Made by a program: the position numbers and the translations under genes
Assembly (NCBI RefSeq): GCF_022201045.2
Contig: NC_068560.1
Location: 14,525,501-14,589,500, forward strand
Length of the DNA stretch: 64,000 nucleotides
Origin: Citrus sinensis
Lineage: Eukaryota; Streptophyta; Magnoliopsida; Sapindales; Rutaceae
Direction of reading: 5' to 3'
In this document: positions 1 through 9,365 of the stretch, in pieces
Layout: the number at the start of each line of letters is the position of its first letter
How positions within the stretch are numbered: position 1 is the first letter of the stretch
The notes under the pieces: model-generated
What the model was told of the DNA's origin: nothing
What the model saw: only the letters and a program-made list of their open reading frames with translations
The model's database searches: none

Positions 1-27
1 TGTATGTATCCTCCAAAAATTATCAAT

Positions 28-498
28 TACAACATGTGACACCTCAATAACTCTACTTTTTATTTCTGTGGAAGATTGTCGATGTTTACATAACAACAAA
101 CTAAGTTTACCATTCGTCACAGATCAACCGGTATGTTAGTAACTGTGATCTTATTTTGAAAGCATAACCATAAAAGTGCTGGGTAAGCACCCACTTATAT
201 TCAACAGCTAATGAGTTCATTCAAAAAGCAGCAATGAATTAGAGGCCAAAACATACCCTAAATACAACATGTGACACCTCAATAACTCTACTTTTTATTT
301 CTGTGGAAGATTGTGGATGTTTACATAACAACAGACTAAGTTTACCATCCGTCACAGATCAACCGGTATGTTAGTAACTGTGATCTTATTTTGAAAGCAT
401 AACCATAAAAGTGCTGGGTAAGCACCCACTTATATTCAACAGCTAATGAGTTCATTCAAAAAAGCAGCTATGAATTAGAGGCCAAAACATACCCTAAA
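28..498. repeat. 235-bp tandem duplication inside CFAP20 intron 2
   Basis: Two adjacent copies, about 28-262 and 263-498, begin with the same TACAACATGTGACACC and end with CATACCCTAAATAC. They differ by a few substitutions and a one-base A-run change. The block lies in what should be intron 2 of the minus-strand CFAP20 gene, whose exon 2 ends at 645. The few differences suggest a recent duplication. No coding potential is visible in the rest of 1-644. Confidence 0.9.
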
Positions 499-644
499 TA
501 CGGAGGAAACTAACAATTAATCAGAATTCATAAGAAAGCAAGGTTTACAAACAAATTACAAATCCCAAAAACAATTAAATATATACGATAAAAGAAGCAG
601 CGCTCATCAATAGAAACAAAATCAGGAAAAAAAAAATTACTGAC

Positions 645-854
645 CTTCTTTATCCCATATTTGCAGAGGTTTGCTCCTACAAATTTCCAAAGAATCCGAC
701 ATAAAAAAAGATGAGGGTGGATTACAAAATTTTAAAAAATAATTATAATATAAAATTTAAAAAAAAAAGCACCCAAAAGAGAGTAGAGAAAGAGAAGTTA
801 CCCAAGGCTGTATAAGATTGACAAGAATCCTGATTGAAATGTGTTCTTGAACAT
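645..854 (-). CDS. CFAP20: CFAP20/BUG22 homologue, first two coding exons (3' part outside window)
   Basis: Exon 1 is 854-802 and exon 2 is 676-645 on the minus strand. Exon 1 reads MFKNTFQSGFLSILYSL and stops after two bases of a Gly codon at a GTAAC donor. Exon 2 follows a TTGTAG acceptor, completes the Gly, and continues SKPLQIWDKE to a GTCAGT donor. The phases fit exactly. This is the nearly invariant N-terminus of CFAP20/BUG22 (DUF667), a small protein of about 190 residues linked to cilia and basal bodies that is kept in land plants, including seed plants without cilia. In plants its role is uncertain; in other lineages it has been connected with tubulin modification and RNA-processing factors. 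The rest of the gene lies left of position 1. It is head to head with the LNK3 gene. The start is the first ATG and matches the family N-terminus. Confidence 0.9.
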
Positions 855-1129
855 CTTTGGACAATCTCTACAATCACAATCAAGAAAACAAAACAAAAAT
901 ATATATTATTAATTGAATCTCTAGCAAAGTTTTTTTTTTCCTTTTATCTTTTTTCAACATTAAAATAAATTTTGAATAGAAATCCCTACCAACTTGACCC
1001 AGACAATCGATGATGATTCCTGTTCCTATTTGATCCTCGGGAAACAACAACAAGTTTCTTCTTCCTATTCCAATTGAATTGAGAATTGATTCTTTTTTTT
1101 TTAACTTACTGTTTGTTAGAATTGAAGGA

Positions 1130-1509
1130 TTTTGGGCAAATAAATTTAAGCAAGCCCAACCCCAATCCATAATCAATCTCTTCAGTTGTTAGTTTTACGT
1201 TAGGGGTATTTTTGTAATTACATATTTTCCAATGCGAAGCAATTAGAGGGCCTTAGGCTTCTGGGCTCCTGCCTGCAATTCAATGTTCGCCACTACTGGG
1301 CTTCTACCTTCCATAGGGCTCATTTAAATCTTATCTTAAATATGTGTGGATTAGAGACGTATTTTTCTTCGAAAAGGAGTAAATTTTTTTGAGATGATAC
1401 TCTATGGGTCTGTGGATTATATTACAAGTAAATATATTTAGACTTTTAATAATGTTATACTTAGTTGAGATACTTATTTTGTATTCTAACTAAAATGGCA
1501 AACGATGTG
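1130..1509. repeat. Segmental duplication, copy 1 (upstream flank of CFAP20)
   Basis: About 380 bp, from GGGCAAATAAATTTAAGC to AAACGATGTGT, is repeated in direct orientation at 2046-2442 with scattered substitutions. It is the region immediately upstream of the CFAP20 first exon, so it probably includes promoter sequence of that gene. The two copies bracket a Ty3/gypsy remnant exactly. Confidence 0.85.
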
Positions 1510-2045
1510 TGATGCAACAGAAGTTTAAAATTTAAAATATTTTGTTGATTTTAGAAAATACTAGAATAAAGAACAAACTAAATTCACGTTGATTCAAAAG
1601 AATTCCATAAATTTAGGAGTTAAAACTCATTGATTCCGCAAAATACCGAGAATTAACTTAACTCAAATATTCACACAGAGATTTGAAAATTAAAAATGTT
1701 ATTGAACTTGAATATGCCCTTAAAGGCTACAAGAGGGAGCTATTTATATTAGTAGTAACTATCTTAAATCATGAAGTAAAAGGAAAACAAAATTCTAAAT
1801 TGGAAAGGAAACAAAATTCTAAATTGGATAGGAAATTAAAAGTCCTAAACGTTAGTTGATAATGAAACATATCATAGTATAATATGGATTCCTACTCTGC
1901 ATCATTTCCCCAAGATGGAGAGAATTCACCCTCAAATTCGGATTGTCAGCAATAACATCTTCATCGTGATCACCTCTGTAAGGAATAAGATGCTTGACAT
2001 TACATCTGTAGTGTGGATATCACTAGGAATTAACGCATGACTAAT
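1510..2045 (-). mobile_element. Ty3/gypsy remnant: pol C-terminus plus LTR-like tail
   Basis: Read on the minus strand from about 2010 to 1888, the sequence gives NVKHLIPYRGD, then DEDVIADNPNLRVNSLHLGE. This matches the conserved end of plant Ty3/gypsy polyproteins (a VxxLxPY motif, then a LRTNSLQxGE-like tail). The rest, down to about 1510, is AT-rich and looks like 3' untranslated or LTR sequence. It includes a short repeat of AAACAAAATTCTAAATTGGA at 1785-1825. No other pol domain is present. The fragment sits between the two copies of the flanking 380-bp duplication. Confidence 0.65.
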
Positions 2046-2442
2046 GGTTTGGGCAAATAAATTTAAGCGAGCTCGGCCCCAATCCATAATTGATCTCTTC
2101 AGTTTTCAATTTTATGTTAAGGGTATTTTTGTAATTACATATTTTCCAATGGGAAGTGATCGATGCTGGGGCTGGGCCTCAGGCTTTTGGGCTCATGCCT
2201 GCAATTCATTGTTCAACCACTACTGTGCTTCTACCTTCCATAGAGCTTATTTTAATCTTAAATATGTGGATTAAAAATCTTTTTTTTTTTCGAAAGGAAG
2301 TAAATTTTTCTGAGCTGATGCTCGATAGATCTAAGGATTATATTACAAGTAAATATATTTAGAATCTCAATGATATTATAGTTAGTTGAGATACTTACTT
2401 TTTATTCTAACTAAAATGACAAATGATGTGTCATTATTTAAT
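2046..2442. repeat. Segmental duplication, copy 2
   Basis: Direct repeat of 1130-1509 with a number of substitutions and small indels. Both copies contain GTATTTTTGTAATTACATAT and ATTATATTACAAGTAAATAT. Homology stops abruptly at both sides, at the same places where the gypsy remnant begins and ends. Confidence 0.85.
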
Positions 2443-4451
2443 TAATTCGAGTGATAGCTACTTGTTAAGTCTGTTAGTTATATATATTAGTTAGAATATA
2501 AATTAACTATTCAAACTGAATAAGAATAACATCACTTTGAAAATTTTAGTAATTCTCATATGGAATATATCAATAGATAATAAAGAATTTTTTTTGTCTT
2601 TAATATAAAAGATTTGAGGTAAATGTTTATCAAGTTGCTCTTTTTACAAATGTGTCAATTGCACAAATCCATCTTGCCACAGCCTGTAAAGCAACTTGCT
2701 TGAGAAAATGGTGCATTGTTGTGTCGTAGTTTGAAAAAAGAGAAAACTTATCGCACGTATGGCAAGCACGTGTTCGGCCAATCAAGTTTCTTGAAATGAT
2801 AACAATTTTTCATTGGAAATGGGGCCCACAACATCAAAGTTGATGTTACCACCGTTCGTTCCACAAGCTATCTCCATCAGTCGTTGGGTACAGCTTGATT
2901 TGTTGGACGTACATAAAATTTTCTCCCGTGAATAATTCTCTTTGAAATATCAACACTTTATCACATCCTTTATTCGATTGGCGGGCGTGGTGAGTTTTTA
3001 TTGATCGAAGATCTATTGTGGAATTCACAATTTTGTCGATAAGAGGAGTGTCACGCATACAGTTACGCACTAGATCAAGCCTTTCTTTGTCAGTTATTTT
3101 AGTCTTCAAACTAACGTAATTACATTTATCACTGCTGCAATTGTATATTAATAAATACAATGTAGATTGATTGGAACAACATGAATTTAAACTCTTGACT
3201 TTAAGTGTGTTTACGAGTCGAATTTGTGCTCAATGAGTGGCGGGAGATATTTATGTAAATCGAGTTATACGAATATTAAGTGAGTTAATGGGTCGCGTTG
3301 TTTTGATCGACACAATTATTGGAATATTAAATGAATCGTGTATTTAAATTTATCTTCTATGTTTGTTTCATTTTTTAAAATTTGACACGATGATTTAATA
3401 TATGTATTTAAATTAACTTAAATTTAAAATGACATGAAACTAACAGGATAAAAAACACTCTCCACTGACTTATATTAAAGGACGGAGCTTAAAATCTAGT
3501 TTATAAGAGATAACATAAGAATAATGTGAGAAAAAAAAAACTCATAGAGGTATTTCAATCAAGTTAATGGGAAAATAACTTATTCAGTGATAGCAATTTA
3601 TGGCTTTTTTATTTGCCCTTCTTGCCCTAGACTAATTATGTCCTTGTTCATTTTGCCACTTCTAGTGCCGAGGTTAACGAGGTATATTATTAAAATATCA
3701 CTAATGAATGGTAAAATATATTTTCATTGCAGGGAATATTCTCCTCCTAGATCTTTAATTTTGAATTCTTGAAAATTAGGGGGGGAAAAAAATAAAAACA
3801 ATAGCAAACAGTCCTTACTCCTTTACAGATATTTTTCCTCCGCTTATATATTTTTAGCACAATAGCATAATAGCACATGGTTTGCTCAGTGGTTCACATT
3901 TCCTTGTAACCTAAACTTTTGACTTCACTTCTATTTTATTTTTAAAAATGAATGATATGATTTTTTTAATTTATAGAATTCTATTTTATATCTACTCACA
4001 AAGGGTATCTAAATTTTTTAACATTTTAAAAATGTTCTTCAATCATTTTCTCTTTTTACTTTATAATTTGGATTTTCTCTTAGTTTCATTCATTTTTTTC
4101 ATTGATTTTTTCTTAATAAATTAAACTCTAATTTTTTTTATTACTATTCATCTTGATTTGTTGTTTTAAGAATAAATATGAAACCTAAAAGCACTTTTAT
4201 AAGTTTAATGACCGATAAAAATTGATTAACATCCTTTCTTTTATTATAAGTTTTTTATCTCTCAATTATTATAACCTTGTGAAACTAATTTTGAGCAGTT
4301 GAGAACTAAAAATAAATATTTATTTAAAATTGAAAGGAAAAAAATTTGAATTACTTACCGTGAAATTGAGAAATTGAGAAATTGAGAGAGAAAGAGAAAT
4401 AGAGTCAATTCAATAATTTTATTAAAAATTATTTTGAAAATAAAAGCTTAA
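2443..4451. other. Intergenic, no supported gene
   Basis: AT-rich spacer between the duplicated segment and the MITE. A 104-codon open frame on the minus strand (3160-2846) has mixed composition, but I recognise no family, see no promoter, and give it no function. The rest shows only short AT tracts. Confidence 0.5.
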
Positions 4452-4461
4452 TTTAAATAAA

Positions 4462-4748
4462 GAGTGATGATACAGTGACAAACTCTTATATAAATTTATT
4501 TTGTATAAACTGATGTGGTATTAATTCATTGATTGAATGAAAATATAAAATAATAAAAATAAATCATGTGGATCAATTTATTTTGTACAAACTAATGTGG
4601 TATTAATTCATTGATTGAATGAATGAAAATATAAAATAATAAAAATAAATCATGTGGATCAAGTAATATTTAATTCAATCAATCTTATTATACCACATCA
4701 ATTTGTATAAAATAAATTTATACAAGAATTTGTGACTATATCATTACT
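4462..4748. mobile_element. MITE with long terminal inverted repeats and a 10-bp target duplication
   Basis: The 287-bp element begins GAGTGATGATACAGTGAC and its other end, reverse-complemented, begins AGTAATGATATAGTCAC. The two arms stay complementary for about 75 bp, through GATGTGGTATTA. It is flanked by direct copies of TTTAAATAAA (4452-4461 and 4749-4758). A 9-10-bp duplication suggests a Mutator-like origin. Inside, an approximately 84-bp unit (from TTTATTTTGTAtAAACT to ATCATGTGGATCAA) is tandemly duplicated. There is no coding capacity. It lies about 380 bp upstream of the first G-box of the LNK3 promoter. Confidence 0.75.
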
Positions 4749-4856
4749 TTTAAATAAAAGATTTAGGAAAAAAAGAGTGACTCAATTATGGATCCAAACT
4801 CCTGCTTCTTTTCCGTATTTCCACTGTTGCCCTTCGTTCTAGTAATTTTATTCCCT

Positions 4857-5132
4857 ACGTGTTACGGATCAGATCTCCACGTGGCATTCGTTCCCATGGT
4901 TCTTATGCCACGTGTTGCTCCCACAAAATCTGTGTTTGCTCATTGATACGTGAACCTTTCGGATTCCTAAACGTGTCGACTCCAAAAGACCAAATCGGAC
5001 ACGTATATACTTGAACTGGAGCTTGATTTGTGGATAAACAAGGGATATTATTGTAAATCAAAATTTCCTCTGTCGCCAAATAGGTACCATGATTTTGTTA
5101 TACACACCTGTGGGACCAGATGTAACCACGTG
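4857..5132 (+). promoter_or_regulatory. G-box/ACGT cluster upstream of LNK3
   Basis: Three perfect CACGTG hexamers lie at 4878-4883, 4909-4914 and 5127-5132. Between and beside them are further ACGTG/CACGT cores (near 4857, 4951, 4972 and 4998). G-boxes bind bZIP and bHLH factors, including PIFs and HY5, and are usual in light- and clock-regulated plant promoters. That suits an LNK gene. The sites are seen directly; their use is inferred. Confidence 0.7.
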
Positions 5133-5228
5133 GACCAATGACAGAGCCGTTTTAGATGGAGAGCTCACAGCCACTAAACTGATTAACAATTTTCAGCCAC
5201 AAGCGACAGCTTTGACTGCATTTCATCC

Positions 5229-5236
5229 TATAAAAG
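5229..5236 (+). promoter_or_regulatory. TATA box of LNK3
   Basis: TATAAAAG is well placed to start transcription near 5260. A 5' untranslated exon then runs to about 5425 (donor ACAAG|GTTTG), followed by a leader intron ending at TGTTTAG just before 5887, nine bases upstream of the start codon. Confidence 0.65.
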
Positions 5237-5895
5237 ATTGATTTTATTGAATATTAAAATGAATTTCACTAACAGTAGATTCCTTGCTTCATCTGCTTAA
5301 CTAGTCGAGAAAACAAGTACCAAACGAAAGAGTTTTATTTTATTTAATCAGTTTTCTTCATCTGAGTTGCTTTTTAGGATTCAGCATCTGGGTTTTGTTC
5401 ATTTTCTTCATTAACTAACCACAAGGTTTGTTTTCCGTTACTTCCTTTTTATTTTTATTTTTTCCCATTGTTTTATCGTGTACCACAATTCTACTCCTAG
5501 TGAAAAAAATTTTGTTCTTGGTATATGATTCTATTTAGAAACTAAAATTTTGAACTTTAGATGATTATGTCTTGAGGGCTGTGTTTGATCTGTGTAATTT
5601 TGAGCTTCTTTTGATGAATCTTGTAACATGGCTTCCTCATCTAGTACTGTCAGTGGAATTGTCTACCTTGCTAGGGTTTATGAGGAATTTTGTCGTGTTT
5701 TGTGTATGGTTTATGGAGAATTTTACCTGATGCCGTGATATTGTTAACTTTTTTCTTGATTGTATTTGGTAGTTGAACAGAATCTTTGAAATAATGTTTC
5801 TCTGTTCTTTTTGCCAAGACTTACGAAATGAATGAGTGATTTTGTGGTAATACACTAATACGTGACCTGTTGATCATTGTGTTTAGATATATCTC

Positions 5896-8800
5896 ATGGA
5901 GTGGTACTTTGAGAGTGGTGTGGATGATCTCGTTGTCCCCAGGGACCAAGAATTTTCAGACGGGCTTCCATCGTCTCCGGGAATCATGTCAGAATGGGGA
6001 ACATATGCTCATGAAAGTTTTGTGTCACCTAACAAATACTTGAGTATGGATACAAATTCAGTTGAGGAAAATTTCAACTTCAATGGTTTTTGCAGTGAAG
6101 TTGATATTGAAGCTTCTGTTCAAAATAAAGGCCACTCTAGCGGTTCAAGTGTCTGTGCAGGATCGTCGGAGGAATCTCTACAAAGGACTGCTCCTTCTAG
6201 CAATCGGCCTTATTGCCAGCTGGATCACTTTGCAGGAATTGAAGAACTGGATGACATACTGGATGACATATACTTGTACAAGCGTAACTTCTGGGATTAA
6301 GATACTTGATTTAATACCTGAAGGAAATCATATAGTTTCTCAAATGTTTAGGTTGTAGATAGGAAAAAAAGAAAAGAAAATATGCACCAACAGGAAATTA
6401 ATGGCTCCAAAATAGTTTTGTATCCCAGTTAATGGGTCAATCAGAGAATTTTGCCGGTATCATGATAATGGTTATTGTGTATTGTGTCTGTTATCTCCTG
6501 CCAATGATCTTATGCCATCATTGATGGTGAGGATTGCATAATGGCGAGGATTGCCACTTCCTTCAATTTGGCGTGTTCTAGATGATAATTTTGGACGCAT
6601 GTAGAATACTATAGAGTCATTAAATATCCATGGGATCTTCCAAGTTTCAAAAAACTTGATAGTGCTTTTCATTATTGTAAAAATGTATTTTCTTGTTTTT
6701 CTGTCTTCACTCATTCTGGTTTGCTGTTATTGCAGGAATTCTTTACTTGAGGATCTTCCTGCTACTGAAGATCTTTACAACTCATTTGGCTTTGATCCTG
6801 AATCTCAACATAACTTGACTGGTGATAATCTTGCGGCCGACATGACTTTAGATTCAAAGAGTCATTCCGGAGACACACATGCCAGAGGATGCTCAAAATA
6901 TCTCAAAACACATGCCTTTTCCCCATCAGTGGGTTGGGAGTATGAAGATGATGTAGCTTCACCATTTAGCTCTTGCAACTCACAGCACAAATTCCTTTCA
7001 GATAAGGTGGGATTTTCCATTTGCTTATGAACTGTCGATATGTAATAATTAACAGTGCTGGCCTTAATTTGGACAGGAATGCTTGGTCCAATTGAAACAG
7101 CTAGACAGTCTGGATCTGTGCTCACATCAAAGTTGTCTTATTACTAGTTTTGGTCAGCTAAGTTAACCTAGAGCATGAAAAAAGTAAATATGCATTATAA
7201 TTTTTGAGGATTAGTGGGAAATTTATTTCAATTCATCATGCTGCCATAGAAGCTCACTGACTACAAACTTGCAGGAGTATTTTGGATGGGCTTGCCTGTT
7301 ATTACTGATGCATGCCAACATTATTTTGTCATGCACATGATTGCATTCGTTATCAACTCTGATATCAGCCTGTCGAGCTTAACTGACAGTCTTTTGACAC
7401 TTGTATCTGACTTTAAGAGCATAGGCCCATAATCTTTTAAATCTAGAAGTCCACCACGAGTTTCATTTTTGTTGCTACATCTTTAAGCTTTAGCATTTGT
7501 TTGGCATCTCTTTTACCCGTGTCAGGACTTATTTTGCAACATGTTCAAGAAGTTGGTTTTGTCAATTCTCTTTCATAATATTTGTGATTATTGTGATAAC
7601 CACAAATGTTATGAATCCTTGTAGGATTTTACTTTTCATATGCTACAACCATGTCAAGAGAACAATATTAAATGGGTTCTGCTGTGCAGAGTTCTGCATA
7701 TTTTTGCCATGTGTATAATCCAAACAGGATGGCGATGCATGAAAAGTTGACAAATGGATTTAATGAGGCAGTAGCTTATTTTCATGTGGCTTCTACTACT
7801 GGGTTCTTCTCTGTAGGCACTTATAACCTGCACACACAATAAATGGAGACAAATCAAAAAATGTATACACAGACTGATAGGAAAAGAGAGAGAATAGAAT
7901 GAGATAAAGGCTATAGTTTCTTGCTCTTCAACTATCTGCTCTACTTGTTTCTTGAAAAGTTAGTTTTATTTTGCAGAACTTGTCATTGTATTTTTTTTAA
8001 GGCAACGCTGAACTTATCGTTGTATTTTTTTTAAGGCAACGCTGGCCAAACTCCAAGTTCCCTCTGAGCAGAATATTGCAAATGAACTTGTACGTGAAGA
8101 AACATCACCGGAAGAATCTGTGTTGCAGGAGCTCAGAATTGTGATGACTCGGGTAAAATTTCTAGGGTCTCAACAGGTCAAGGACAGTGTTTCCACATAA
8201 AATCATATTTGCTAATGACTTCAGTTTCTAATTTAAACAGATGAATGATAAAACCCGAATTTGCTTTCGTGATGCACTGTATCGGCTTTCTGAGAGCTCT
8301 AAGCAATGCACGGACATGGCAACATCGAGGCAAAATGGTGATGGCACAGCAGAAACTCCTCCGAAGTCGGGTTCTGATACAAACATGAGGTAATTTTCAA
8401 TCTGAAGATATTGTCTATTACTATAATTCAATTGTTTTTTGAGATAATTGTTAATGAACTATTATCTTCTGAAGTCTTTTCTGCATATGAATGCAAGTAA
8501 ACTGGTGGCAGAACTGAGAATTTCTGTAGTCGAACTAGGAGCCCCGTCTTTTATGGGACAGTAAATAAGATCAATTGTCATTGGTTGGAACTTGAGGTAG
8601 TCACTGTTGCGCTTTTTTTCTCTCAAGTCTCTGGGAAATTACATTCTATTTCTGTTCTCTTCAATGGCACAACCCTGAACCTTTACTCAGATTTATAGGC
8701 TTCCCAACAAATCTTAATTCTAGAACTAGAGGTTGCCTATTCTTTGTTTCATCGTTAGTATTTTGCAAAGATCAACCACTTGACTCAGGATGCAAATGTT

Positions 8801-9365
8801 TAAAACTGTGGTAGTTATCAGGTTCACTGCAGGGTGCAATATGAAGTTTAAATTGGGATTAAGTCTTCAGAGCTGTCATTTCAAAAAAAAATAATAATTG
8901 GGCTGGGAAAGTGATCAGTTCACCTACTGAGTGCCTCCTCTTAACAAGTGTTAAGCTTGTGTATTGGCTGGACAATTCAACACATGGGATCAAATTAACT
9001 CATTTCTCACCTATATGCCTAGTCTGCTACAGCCAAAGCTGCCTCAAACTCTTCTAATAAAGAACACAATTTTAATGATCAGGTCAGGGAAAGACAAAGC
9101 AATGGAATCAGAGACCAATTTTATTGACAGAGCCATTGCGAACCTCTTGTTCAATAAGATGGAACCAAACGTGCGAGGTCTTCCTATTGTGGCATCAAAA
9201 AACCCCAAGCAAGAACTCATTGAGGAAACTGGATCACCAAAATATAGCTTTACTCAGCCGCCAACGCATCAGTTCTGTGAAGACATGTTAACAGGCGATG
9301 CTGAAGTACCAACATTTGGTGGGGCACAGCAAGCAGTGGCAACTGCATCAAGTAAAGATTTCTAA
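5896..9365 (+). CDS. LNK3: LNK3/LNK4-type night light-inducible clock co-activator
   Basis: Five coding exons join in phase: 5896-6275, 6736-7006, 8036-8152, 8241-8389 and 9083-9365, giving 399 residues. All introns are GT-AG. The protein opens MEWYFESGVDDLVVP, the N-terminus I associate with the short LNK3/LNK4 class. It has an acidic FAGIEELDDI patch around residue 120, crossing into SLLEDLPATEDLY. Exon 4 carries RICFRDALYRLSESS and exon 5 FIDRAIANLLFNK, both typical LNK helical motifs. LNK proteins lack DNA-binding domains. They bridge RVE8-type MYB factors to transcription and adjust clock and light-regulated genes. The G-box-rich promoter and a leader intron fit. At 399 residues it is longer than I recall for Arabidopsis LNK3. 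Intron 2 has an odd duplicated acceptor (7977-8044), where only the second copy keeps the frame open. Confidence 0.75.
7977..8044 (+). repeat. 34-bp tandem duplication of a splice acceptor in LNK3
   Basis: Copies 7977-8010 and 8011-8044 each read AACTTrTCrTTGTATTTTTT followed by TTAAGGCAACGCTG. Each carries a T-run and an AAG acceptor. Splicing after 8035 keeps the reading frame. Splicing at the first copy (after 8001), or at the strong TTGCAG ending at 7976, would read into TAA within the duplicated segment. Confidence 0.9.
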
